This document shows positions 45,901-58,403 of a stretch of DNA of 64,000 nt, piece after piece. This stretch comes from Phalacrocorax aristotelis. Its lineage: Eukaryota; Chordata; Aves; Suliformes; Phalacrocoracidae. The first letter of the stretch is position 1. Every line of letters starts with the position of its first letter. A program made the position numbers and the translations under genes. Below the pieces are notes generated by a model. It was not told the DNA's origin, searched no databases, and was given only the letters and a program-made list of their open reading frames with translations. The stretch spans positions 110,571,777 to 110,635,776 of the forward strand of contig NC_134278.1 of assembly GCF_949628215.1 (NCBI RefSeq), written 5' to 3'.

Positions 45901-48900
45901 CCGTGAATAGTCAGTGTGATGTGAGCTCCATATCCCTTGCAAATGTCACCAGTAATCTCCAAATCAGGGCAATGCAGAGAGGTGACTACAAAGCCAGCAA
46001 GGAACAAACTGGTGTTTAAATATCGGTAGGAAGCATGCTGCATGGTTGCTCATGGAAACTGGCAGCTAGTGAATTAATCAACATGAATCCATTAGACAAG
46101 AAGTAGGAGAGAACTAGAAAAGGTTTATCTCTCTCGTTGCTTCTCCTTGAATGACTTGTGAGACAGAGTAGGTCTATTTGTCTGTTATCCTAATTAGATC
46201 CTCCAATCTTATAAAAGATACTACCTCTGAGAGAAAATAATGTGTATAAAATAAAACCATGCATTTTGCTCCTGTACAGATTACCACCAAAGTGATTAAA
46301 CCTTTGTAAAGTCATTAACAACATTCATACAAGATTAAGTTTGTAAGATCTTAATTATTGAAGATACCAGAATATCATGCGCTTTCATTTAGCTATTTTA
46401 GCAAATGTATGACTGCAGTATCTCAACATAATGATTTTATTTGGTATTCTTATTTTCCAGAAGTTTTTGCCTTTTTTTTTCCCTTTCATGACCATTTCCT
46501 ATAAACAGATATATTATAAGTAACATACTTACACTTCAGGAATGTCTTCATTTTTATCCTGGCATTCACATCTGTCCTTGTTTAATGCTCTGCTGGTGGT
46601 CTGGCTCCATGGTATGCCCACTGCAATGTTCATCTTAAACAATATTTACATTGATTAGGACCTCTGTACTAGAGGCACTTATTAGAAAATGAACACAATA
46701 TCCTGGGATAACAGCAAACATCTAACTGTTTTCTTTCTGAACCTCTATTAATATATTGTTTAAGTGTATAAACAACTGACTGTCAAAATGGGAAGGTGAC
46801 GGAGAAGAACACTGTGTATCAGTGATTCATACTGAATACATATATATTAACGTATAATATAAAACTGTGCAAAACATACTGTTGATACACATGCAAGGCT
46901 GGGCACAGTGACATATTTTTATTCAGATTATAGTAGTATCTGTTGCAATTCTGAACACTTTCTTTTATGCATATGCAGAGTAATATTCTGTCCTGCCACT
47001 AAAATCTTATAAGCTCAATAAATGAAACATAAAATTGGAGTAGGTAAGCATATTTGTACAAACAAAACTATGGCAGGATTAAATATTTTGCCTACATCAC
47101 AGAATATTTTTGTGGCAAAACCAAAACTGAACCCCTACTCTGTGATGGCAAGGATTAGCCATTAACATCACCCACTCAAAAAAAAAACAAAGCACTGATT
47201 ACAAATTCAGAGTAGTCATATGAACAAAATAATGCCTGTGCTATTGCTTTGCTTGACATGGGCAGCGTACATTAGCACTGAGTAATTTATATCTGACATA
47301 AGTAGCCATAGAGGAGAGTGTACAGTGTGACGGTCATTTTCCCCATGTCTGGCCAATAAAAATGATCTGTCAGTGTTAATAATTTCTTAAGCCACTAGAC
47401 CCTGCCTGCCTGCAACCCCATTGTCTTCTGTGCATTAGCAACATGGGTTTCTCAATTTGTTCACTTACCTTAAGACAATGAGGATGAGGCCAAGTCCCGA
47501 ATAAGGAAGGTGGTTTGAAATGTTTGCTTAAGTTATAGGTCAAACCCCATGCTAGATTACTTCATTATTTTTAACTTGTCTTTCATAAACATGAGGGCTA
47601 TATATTGTATTGACTCCAGTAGTTTGTTACTATGAGTAAGGTAAATATCCTTCCCTAGTGAAGATGTACCAGTGATAGTCTGCTGCTTTGGGCAGGGACA
47701 CACTGCAGAGAACATCTGTGAAGATACATGTCCCTCCCTTTGCTCTGACAGCTCCTTAATATTCAAGATACATTGCACTTGCTCTTTTTTCTACAGTGGT
47801 TAGGGGCTGGACTTAATTCCATAAGGCAATTTTGAGGATGAGAAAAGTCTGAAGCATGTTGTCTCCATGGGATGGCTGAGTCCAAACTGGGTACTGCATT
47901 TTGTTCTGGATGTGAAGAGGTCAGTAGAAGTCCAAAGGGCTTTTCTGATTGTGTGGGCCTGAGCTACTAACTTTGGAAATATTCCAGCTGAGTGGTGCTA
48001 TGGAAAGTCATGACAAAGCCCTGGTGAAAGTGGGCTAAGAAAAGCCAGAGGGTATCTTGGGCAAATTGCTTCAGACAGTTTCAGAATAGGACCCCAGATC
48101 TTCAACGGGGATGGTATTTGTCTGGGGTCCCTAGAGAACAGGGAGCACAGAGGCAGTAAGGGGCAATAGCACAGATAAAGAGGTGACTTGAGCCTGAACA
48201 ACTGCTTTTTTCTTCTCTCCCAAAATCAAGTTTCTTCATATCTTCCAAGAGAAAAGTTTAAAAATAAATAAAAACCTTTGATTTGTTTTAGTAAGTCCAT
48301 ATCTGCCAGGAAGGAAGGGTGCTCACTGTAATGGTAAATACATTTTTTGTGAGCATTGTTTGGATGTTCAGGAACACTTGGAGCACAAGCAGAGGAACAG
48401 GATGCAAGGAGTCAGGGAGAAGGGATGGCAAATGAGAGGGAGTTGTGAAGCTTGGTTTTCATCAGCGGGTTTTCTCTCCTCTAGCATCAGCTTCTTCTGT
48501 CTCCAGTTGCATCCTCCAAGCAGCAAGAGAGCTGGAGGAGAGCACGACAAGGTTCGTACATGTCTTACTGATGTTCCGTGTTGCTAAGGGGCTTCGTGCC
48601 CATCCTGAAGGAGGCAGCCGTGAGAACAGACACCTCTCTGGGACTTCACAGGCAGGAATTGTGTAGGATCTGAGAGGAGTGGTTGAAGCTAAGTGTGAGC
48701 CCCTCACTCCAACCATAGCTAAAGGGCAGCAAGTGTCCTCAGTGAGCCATGCCACAGACATCAAAGAGCTCCAATAACATTAAGATGGACATAGAGTAAA
48801 AAGAAGTAAATCCACCAGTGCAATTTGGGAATAATTTTCAAGAAATGCTGGTGATATCTAAAAGCGTTAGCAAAGGCAGTCTTCTATGACCTTCTTCTGG

Positions 48901-50730
48901 CTCGGAATAGCAGTTTGTGTCTGGCTGTGAAATGTTGCTGGTGGAGATGCTGTTCCACAAGCTTTTACTCCCTTTAAGAGAGAGGTTCTCTTTACAGTTT
49001 TCTCCTTGGCTCAGAAGGAGAGGGTTTGAGGTCCCCAGAAAAGATGTTTTGGTTACTCTTAGCTGAGAATCGTGACAGTAGAAAAGACGAAGTCCTTTCT
49101 TATGACAGCTTACAAATTTGGGGCTTTTATACATACAATCTATGTGCATATGTGTATATGCCTGTTCAAGTCTGCACAAAATCTTGTCAATATATAAGTA
49201 TCTTCACAAAAGTCTTGTGCTGATTTATTAGCTGATGAGTAACATGCATTCCTCTGCTTTTTATTAAAATATTGTCAATGATGATGGAAAGTGAGATAGT
49301 TCATTTTCATAACAGGAAGAAAAAAAAATCCTGAAAAAATATCCTAAGTGAAAAGGTCCCCTTTCGAATTAAATGGTGTTCTAGTATTTTTTAAAACAGT
49401 CCCTTCTAAATCTCTGAATCCTGTACTTAGCACCTGAAGGTTCCCAAAAACCTGGGAATGGGAAAGAGCAGTCATTAAATGCCATGAACCAAAAGAGATT
49501 TTACATGTACAAAATGTCACTTTATTGCAGCATATGAGTAAGAAAATATCTGTCTGAAAAAGTGATTGATTCTGACATATATGAAGTAGGTATAAGCAAA
49601 TAAGAAGTGATCCCTCTGAATCTTGGTTTGCAGCACTGGTTAAATATGTAAAATAATGCAAGATATACATTTAAAATGCAATCCAAATCAAATAAGGTTG
49701 TGTTCAATATGTCTCAGAAATATGAGATCTACTGCCACTTTTTTGTGTCCCAGAAGTTCTCCAGGACTGTTTTATGAACTTTTACTAGTTTATTTTTTAA
49801 TATTAAAAGATGGAAAACTGCCTCTTCTGTTTCACTGTTCTCTACCAGTGAATCATAGGTCCCTTGCTACTCTGAGAGGAAAGTTGTTTTAGTAATTCTG
49901 GAAATAAACCTACTGCTGAGTCAGCATCACGGCTGAAAATGACAAGTTTCATATTAAGAAACACATTAGAAATAGTAAGTAATGGTGTATCTCTTAGCCT
50001 CCCCTGTTAAAATTAGCTGGTGCGTCAGGAGCTGATTTAGCAAGTGCCATATATACTGGACATGCAAAATATGTCTTGTATATTGTCAGCATGAAAAATC
50101 AGGTTAATTTAATAAGAAAGAGAATAAAAGAGTTCAAGCTCAAATACAGAGTTGTGATGGAAGCAGGACTAAATATTTTGCTCACAATGGTACTCCTCTA
50201 CCAAATGTTTACATGTAACCCTAAAGCAGATCAATATGAAGAGATTTTTGTTTTTAGTTTTCTTTGCTATGTGATTTTCAAATAAGCAGTTTTAATAGCA
50301 TTTCTAAACCAGTGCATACTTACAGATAAACCAGTGGGATTTTGTTACTCTGTTTATCTGGAATTTTACCATTTATGTAGAAAATAATTGGAAACAAAAA
50401 ATTTCTCAGCAATCAATCTTTTCTTTCTGATTTGCTAAACATGTCCATATGTAGTTATTGCATGTATTTGGAAGATTGGTAGCAGTTTTAGAGGAGAAAT
50501 ATGCTACAATTCCAAATTCAGGTAGTCATTTGGCAGTCATAGGGGGAAGCCTTTGTATTTCTTTTTGTAAAGGGAGCTCAGTAATTTACTGCTACTTATA
50601 CCTTAATATTGAACAATATTTTTCTAGCATATTTTTCAGTCTGCTAGAGAAATATGGTCGATATTTCAAACAGTACCCAGTACCTTGTTGTGGAGGAGAA
50701 AGCTGCTCTGTCCTTCCCCTTTCCACCTCT

Positions 50731-50744
50731 GGGCCTGATTCTGC
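50731..50744 (+). repeat. Dispersed 14-mer, copy 3 (old palindromic repeat end)
   Basis: GGGCCTGATTCTGC followed by TCCACC. One transition from the words at 22604 and 41004. The following bases resemble the CTCCCACTGAAG-type continuation of a related amniote palindromic repeat, from memory. Confidence 0.35.
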
Positions 50745-53700
50745 TCCACCAATTGTCCGTAGTTCACCTCCACAGCTGCTGCTGCAACATCACCCCTTTA
50801 TGTGCTCAGAAATCTGAAAGAATTTTTGCCAGTGACTTGTCTTCAGAAGATCCAAAATCCAGTGAAATATGAGTCTTAAGACTGATTTCAATTTAATTTG
50901 AACCAGAGTCATCTCAGAAAGAAAAAAAGCAGTCCCCAAGAGGCAGAATCTCTTAAAATATTGCAGTTCTTTGATTATGATTTGGGTTTCTAGCCCAGGG
51001 AAACGCTCCATACTTGCATGAAGTCCCTCCTGACCGTACAGAAGCTATTCACTGAAGTCTTTCACTGTCTCTTTTCCGCCTTTAAATACCTCACTGAAAA
51101 CTGGACCCAAAGCTTACTGAAGCCTTCTACAAATACATAAATATTTCCCACCAGTAATAACACGATACTAAATATTGTAATGACTCTACATTAAAAGTGT
51201 GACTGTGACACCACATGTTTAAAGCTACAAAATTTTCACAGAGCAGGAGAAACTATTAGTACTAAAACAATGTGCTTGTTAAATAATTTTACACAGGAGC
51301 ATCAAGAATCATAGTTTTATAAACCTTAACACTAATATTCCCTGGGACTCGTTACTAGCAAGTGTCACTAGGAAAGGTAATGAACAAACTTACTGTAAAA
51401 CTTCTGAGTCCTTTTTCTTTTCTTCCCCTCTCCCACTGTAGCATGAATATGTGGTGAAAAGTCAGAATTGTGCAGAAGAAAAATATTCCAAGACACTGTA
51501 AAAGTGCCTTTCCTTTCCCCAAAGCCCAAGGGAACACTGAGTATTTCAATAATCAGTGTGGACTTTTTGGTTATGATTTCTGTTTCCTTTCTCTGTCTCT
51601 CCCTCGCTCTCAATTTTTTTCCACCATCATATGAGTATTACTGTTTTCTCAATAAAAGAAGTAGAAGCGCTGCATGACAGGTTTTATTTTAAGAAAACAC
51701 AAAACGTATTAAAATGAGAGGTAGTTTAAAAAGAAAATATTGGGCGGGAATTATAATCTTAAGAGAGGGGTTGAAAGATGACAAATGTTACAGGAAAGCA
51801 AATTATAAGTACTGTGCTTTTGCTTGGCATGAAAAGCAGCACCTACAGAGAACAAAACCCATGCATTTTACCTTCATCCCAGCTTCACTGTGGATCAGTG
51901 CTCATACTTGAATAACCGTGGAGCAAAAGGAGCAAGAAAAACGGACTTTCACTAGAACTCTCATACTTTTCAGTCAACCTTTACTAGTCAGACATATGGA
52001 CTATGTTAGCACTTCAGGTTACTGGCCCAAAGTCAACTTGAAAATTAATTTCCCAGAAATATAGAAATTGTCATTTTTCACACCTTGGATAGGGAAGGCC
52101 AAAAGAAGCAAAACTAAAAGCATTCAAATACTAGATTTGAGTTTGTTGATTTGCTCTGAAATGGTAGCTCTATCAGGATGAAAGAAATTTTTGCATACAG
52201 AGGCATGTGACCCATCACAAACCTGGTTATAAATATGTATTACAAAATAGTACATAATAAGCCAAGGCCCAGACAGCAGCACACAGTAGTGGAACACATC
52301 CAGTATTCATTAAAGATGTACAATCTGGAAGTCCAGGGTTTAAAGACAGTTTTCAGACACAATTTTCCCACTTGTCTCAGGAATAAGGTAGAATAGCAAA
52401 AACAGAGGTAATAAAACGTGGTCAACCTCAATGACTTGGCATGCATTCTTGGCAGTAGTAAAATAGAGAGACCACAGCTTAGCTCTGAGAGTGAACTTGC
52501 AACACCCTGAATTTTGCATCCTTTTCTTTCTGTGGCTGTTTTTGTTGGATCAAAGAAATAATCCATTTACCCATATTTTCAAAGATGACCCTCCAAAACC
52601 TCATCCACCATAAAAATACACACCACCATCTCTGGGAAAAAGCATATTTCTCTTTGTGAATTATTTTGATTCACCAATTATCACAAAAACTGGAAAGAGA
52701 TACTGATATCCAGTAAAGATGGAAGAAGAATTACAGTGGGGAGGGATAAAATCATGATCCTTTATTTGGTTTTTCTGCTACTGGTTTTGGGCCCGTATGA
52801 GAACACCTCTGGCTAGGTTGTCTGCAAGGTCTGAACCTGTAAACCCTGGATTTAAAATCAAGATCCTCAGTTCTTGGAGGTAAAAGGTGAAGCCCATTAG
52901 TGAAGAGACAGAGCAGACTTGTAAAATTCCATATGTGCTATTGCCACAAGAGGAGAATATGTCCCAGTGCCAGGGTGGGAAATATCCAGATTAACTGTCC
53001 AGTCTACAGTTGCCAAAATGAGAACTGGAAGTCTGGTGTGTAAACACATACATACATAATCATCCAGATGAGCTTTTACCTTTGGATTGCATATTTGCAA
53101 TAACTCACCCGAATGGCACTTTAATTTACAGTAATAAAGCCATATGAATTTGCTATTATACAGTATTTCTCAAAAAATATGCACCTTGGACTTGGTAAAC
53201 ATTGCCTCCAAATGCTGATTATTCATAGGCAAAAACCCCTTGTTTTAACAGACAGGCATTTTCTGGCAAAAGGGTCTTTTGCAAATGTACCTCTCATTGA
53301 AAAATATCCCATTTGGTGCTTGCGAAAAAAAAAAAGGGTGACTGTTTAGGGCTAGACTGATGTCCCTCTATTAAAAATCTATGCTGCAAATAACTCTATG
53401 GAGATTGTGACTTTAAAGGAACTAGTTTCATTGTTTGGCTTCAGCACAGTGTGAGAGGGATGCAGAGGGTGAAATCTCTGGATCATATACCAAAATAAAC
53501 ATTTCAAACCTAATACATACACACACAGAGAATAATTAAAGTGTAACATTCCCTAACTTAATATAAAATTTGGTACAACTGAATCTGTCTGTTAGAAAGA
53601 AAAAAGTAATCACCATGCTTATAATATGTATTATATTAAATTAATTAGAAATATTTCTCCGGACCAAGACATTCCTGGCTTCTAAAGACATTCAGGTACT

Positions 53701-53947
53701 CCACATCATTCTGAAATATACTCAGAACCAGAACTGTATGTCAATATGTGAATAGTCCTGTGATGTGACGGTGTTACTCTCGTCCTTAAATACCAGAGGC
53801 CTTATCCAGTCAAGTACGGTGCAGGATGGAGTGCAGAGGCTGTGCTGATGTGTAGGTGCTGAGAGAACCACTCAGCACCTCAAGGGATCAGGTTGCAACA
53901 TGGTGCAACCAGCACAGTGGGGCGCAAGGCAGTAAAAATTAGGTTTG

Positions 53948-53975
53948 CCACCCCCCACCCCCACCCCAAAAAAAA
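53948..53975. repeat. C-rich then A-rich low-complexity tract
   Basis: Runs of C separated by single A residues (53948-53967) lead into A8 (53968-53975). Confidence 0.9.
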
Positions 53976-54407
53976 GCTAGCTATGACTCGCTTTCACTGA
54001 AGCTTAGACATACATCCAGAAAATAAAGCCAGCTGGGTCCTCAGTAAGCTAGTTTAGGCAACTAAAAATACTGCTACCATGGCAGTATCTTGAGATTTTC
54101 TCCAAAAAGCAGATTAGAATTTTAGCCAGGTTTCTGGAGCAAAGCATGAAATCCTTTAAAATAAATCACATCCCATTTGCCCTCTGTTGCACAACAGCTT
54201 TCTTCTTCTTGTGCCTGGGAATGCTGGAGTCCCAGGAACCTGGGGACAACTGGGGCTGCCCACCTCCCTGTGCGTGCCAGGCCAGCTCTGCCCTCACACA
54301 GCAGAGGTATGCGGGCATTTGTCAATTTGCTCGCTCTGACCAGATATCTCAGTTACTAATTCTCACTGAGAGGCCAGAGACATATGTATCCACAGCTGAA
54401 AATAGAC

Positions 54408-54431
54408 TTTTTTTTTTTTTTTTTTTTTTTT
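54408..54431. repeat. T24 homopolymer
   Basis: Twenty-four T residues, the longest homopolymer I see in the window, followed by GGGGGTGGG and then A/G-rich AGAGAGACAGAGAGAGG. It could be the inverted poly(A) tail of a lost retrocopy, but no body or target duplication is evident. Confidence 0.95.
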
Positions 54432-57400
54432 GGGGGTGGGTAGGCTAAGGGAAAGAAAAGAGAGACAGAGAGAGGAGAGGCAGCTCAATGTTTGCACTTA
54501 TCGCTGTGCAGGGATTCATTGCTAAAATAACTCCCTATTTTAAAGTGCATGTTGGTTTTTAACAGATAGCAAGGTTTTCCTCAAACTGAAAGAAAAACTC
54601 ATGGTCATCTTCCAGCAAAAGCTGTTTTTGCTGTCCCTTACCCATGACCTCCTGAGGTGATTCTTGTCAGAGGTAGCAGCAGCCTGTCCTTTCTATTCAT
54701 CCAGCTCCTCTGGCATCTGTTCCTTTCCCCCGCCACTGATATACAAGACTGCACTAGTGCATGAGAAGGCAGGGTGTTTGCTTTCAAACAGGAAGAAAAA
54801 AAGAACAGAGTCCATCTGGGGTACAAATTTAACCATGGGTTCCTTGTATGACTAAGTGTGACTATGTACCATCCTAATTTTCCCTTGAAAATCTGACACG
54901 GACAGAGGCCGGTGAATACATTCATGCTTGAAATGAATTTAAGCAACGCTGTGCTAAAGGGCAAAGAGCGCTTCATTTCAGAGGGAGGTCAGACTCTACT
55001 GCTATCCCAAGATGTCACAACGAACAACTAAAAATAACTGCTAGAAGTGGATTCTTCATTTGCTGTGTACTTATTAAGTGGACCCAGCATGGCCTAGGTT
55101 ATGTATAGATGGTGGTGAATGTAAACGTAGCCTGGATCTTGCATCCCCCCCCTTCTGAACTAGCTGAGGAGATAAGCAGACCCCTCCCCAGCTGTTCCTG
55201 AGCATATGCCTCGGTTCAGTCTTCCTGCCACAGATTGATGCTTCCAGCAAGCGCTGGTACGGGATGGATGGCATCCAGAATGACTCATAACAAAGAGCAT
55301 ATGGCAGGACTAGACGTAGCGATCTAACATCTGTTGCTCTGCCTATTATTAAAATTTCTCACTTCTATTGGAGCTAGTAACCAGAAACAATAAATACTAT
55401 CTTCACAGATCCTACCTGAGGAAATCCCATATCCTCCTGGTTTTCTCACCACTAATTTTGTTCAGTGCAAAAGATGACAATTATTTCTTATTTAGGCATT
55501 TAAAAACCATCAAAAATTCTCTCACTCAGAGCTGTTTGAATGTGCTAGAACAAACAACAACTTGTCTTTAAACTCATTCCTGTCCCAAAGATTCAAATGA
55601 CCCTCCTGTTCCACACCCCAGGGGTCAAAGTTTTGTAGACACTGCACTAAGGAGACAGACATGAGTTAAAAATACACAGGATGAAAATGCAGCTTCAAAA
55701 AGAGTAAATACATGATCAACTCATTGAATAGTCTCCTTTACAGTATGGTAGAGGTCATTGCAACTGTACCTAACACAGGAGCTGTATCTGAAAGAAGCAA
55801 GAAGCATTGCCTTTATTTAATTTTTTAAAGTTTTTTTTTCTCGGATTGTTTTTCTTCAGAGAGAAGTGGGACTTCAAGTGCAGACGTGTAAAACTGGAAA
55901 ATCAGCTGATGAAGCAGAATGTCCACTTTGCAAAAGATTCACTAAGTGAGGACATGAAATATAGTGGGCGGCATCTCACAAGCAGAGATTAAACCATGTA
56001 TCAAAACTAACACATTGACCATCAAAAGGTATCCAAAGAACAGCATCGTGACTGGATGATCTAAGCTACTCCCTTTCAGCCGAGAGATGCAGATAGTTGC
56101 CAACAAAAATGTTAGGATTTGACAAGACTTGGCAAATTCCTGGGATATAAATTCATGTTTTGTGAGTTATAAGGCCTTCCAGGAGATGTGACAAATCCTG
56201 AAAAAGGGTGGAAAAGCATGCACAGCCCACAGAAACTTACTCCCTTTTAATGGACCTGCCAAAAGAAAGGAAATGTGAAAAAAAAGTGCACAAGAGACTT
56301 GCCAGTGCCAGACTCACCATTTCATTTAATAAGCACACTTCATAAAATGTTGAAAAAAAATAAATGATTGTAATAAAGAGTATGCATATTATAAATAGTG
56401 ACTAGTTCAGAAAGCAAAAGCATTAAGCTTTGGCCCCAGGGACAGAGAAGCTTTTGATGTTGGGATCAAGTGTCCTAACCCAAAGAGTCACACCTAAAAA
56501 ATTCCTAATAATGGTTATATCTAGTGTGTATAATTTTTCATCTTCACTATCTCCTGCAACACTGATTATTGTTAATATTCCAAATGTTATAGGTAATGGT
56601 AGAAGCCACTGACCCCACCCGAAGTGAATGAAAGCTAGAGGTGAGCTGGGCAGAGCTGGAGGAGGAGCAAAAAAATTACTTTCAGGTGTGTCAGGTATTG
56701 GATACTGTCCTTCATCGGATCAGTCGTGGTTCATAGGAGGCAGAGTTGGGAAAGCATGAAAGAACCTTTTGCAGAGCATAAGCATGACCCAGGAGAGAAA
56801 GCAGCCCTTCACAGAGCCTGCAGTGACCTGCCTGAAGCTTTAAGACAAAATCAATCTCATAGCAGCTCTCCCCAACTCCTTATACACATCACACACTTGT
56901 GGCTTTAACAGGATTTAATTCTTGGTGGTGGTGGTGTCAGTGATGAAGTGGGCCAGCGACCACGGCTATCCAAACACACTTCTGAAGAACCGCCCAAGCA
57001 GAAGGGAAGGATGACGTTAATGTTGGATGGATCTGGGAGCAGTGAGAAAGCACCAAGAAAGGGGTGAACATGAGCAAAGATTCTTGTGGCTGAGATCACT
57101 TATTAGGCTATGGAAAACCCTCACAATAGAAATAGTGCACAACACATTCACTTTGGAAATTTAAATCTGAAAGCATGTAACCCAGAGCAATTCTGTCATG
57201 GCAAGATGTTATAGTGGATGTGGTAATGGTTTAGTACCACGTCTCACAGCCTCCACCATGCTAAACAAAATTTCTCTGGGGCTAAACTGCAGAGGAATGT
57301 GTCTGAAATGATAAACAAAGGTAATGAAATCCTTCCAAACTGATCACGTATAATATTTATTAGCAGAGGTTCTGCATTTTAAAAGATCTTAAGTAAAACG

Positions 57401-58300
57401 GAACTAATTGCTCAAAAACTTTTCCTTCCTTTGCTTTTTTTTAAACGTGTCTCCTTTAATTTCCTGAGATAAAATGTGACGTTTAGAATATAAGGTTGCT
57501 CATAATTAAGCATTCTAACATACAAAGTGATGGAATTTACTTTAAAATATTGCCCTCTCCAACTTCCTCATGGGATACACATCTTGTTTTCCAGATGGTA
57601 ACAGAATGTAGCAGTTGTGTAGTTATGATTGGATTAGTGGATTTTATTATGTGAACGCCTATACTAATTTTCCATTTTGATATGCATCTTCTTTCTGCTC
57701 TCTGATGACTGAGACCTTTGATAATATTATCTGGAGTAGAGTGACATCTGAATAGGCCCCCAAACAGAAATTTAAATTGGTCACATCAAGCACAAAATCT
57801 TTTACATGGTTACGCCTTCTTGCAACGCAGCCAAAATGTCCGGGCAGGACACCACCTTCATCCAATGCCATCCATCCTCACCCAGTAACGTCATTTGCTA
57901 GCAACAATTATTTCTCCTTCCTAGCCCAGGGTCACACCTTAACATCTCCCTTCCTCCTCATGCTGCCTTTCCAAAGCTCTTCTTCACCTTTCAAGAGGAC
58001 ACATGAGAATGACATGGACCAAAATACCCACATACAATCATCATCACACCTGTTTGGCCTCTTCTCAATTCACCACTGCAGAGCTCAATCCAAATAAAGA
58101 CAAAACAGTCTATAAAACAAGTTTTCAAAATCCTTAAAAATATTATCAGATTTTCTTCAGTTTGCCAGGATGGCATTTCCTATCTCAGGTGCATTAACTC
58201 TCCCACTTGCACTCTAAACACTAAATACACACCATCACTCAGAGCTCAGATCAGTTATATTGCATAGTTGCCTTCCCATGTGCCCCTCTCTTTCCCCCCC
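54432..58300. other. Unique non-coding sequence
   Basis: No gene recognised. Purine-rich AGAGAG tract at 54455-54480. Open frames up to 112 codons (54638-54976 minus) lack family resemblance. Confidence 0.45.
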
Positions 58301-58403
58301 AATACATATTTTAATGGTGGAATACATATTTTAGTATATATATGTATATATATGTGTGTATAGTAAATGTACACTTATATACACACAGAGACAGAGAGAG
58401 AAA
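58301..58403. repeat. 20-bp partial tandem duplication plus TA/TG/AG simple repeats
   Basis: AATACATATTTTA occurs at 58301-58313 and again at 58321-58333, a 20-bp tandem unit with 1.65 copies. It is followed by alternating TATATATG/TGTGTGTA sequence to about 58362, then ACACACAGAGACAGAGAGAG to about 58401. Likely length-variable. Confidence 0.85.

Larger units (their letters stand above)
45901..54407. other. Unique AT-rich non-coding sequence
   Basis: About 8.5 kb without a recognisable gene. The part from 46160 to 46440 has many TAAT/ATTA words and could be enhancer-like. A minus-strand donor match (CTTAAG followed by GTAAGTGA) lies at 47463-47474 without a convincing acceptor. Open frames stay below 120 codons. 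Confidence 0.45.

Noticed and set aside
45635..46019. Proline-rich open frames resembling a secreted or structural protein
   Set aside because: Three overlapping frames on the same strand are open because the DNA is C-rich; composition rather than coding.
51300..51330. AGAATCATAG word resembling an inverted CR1 terminus (a similar one lies near 59328)
   Set aside because: Neither is followed by the GGAAGGGAC or CCAAC blocks of the CR1 tail.
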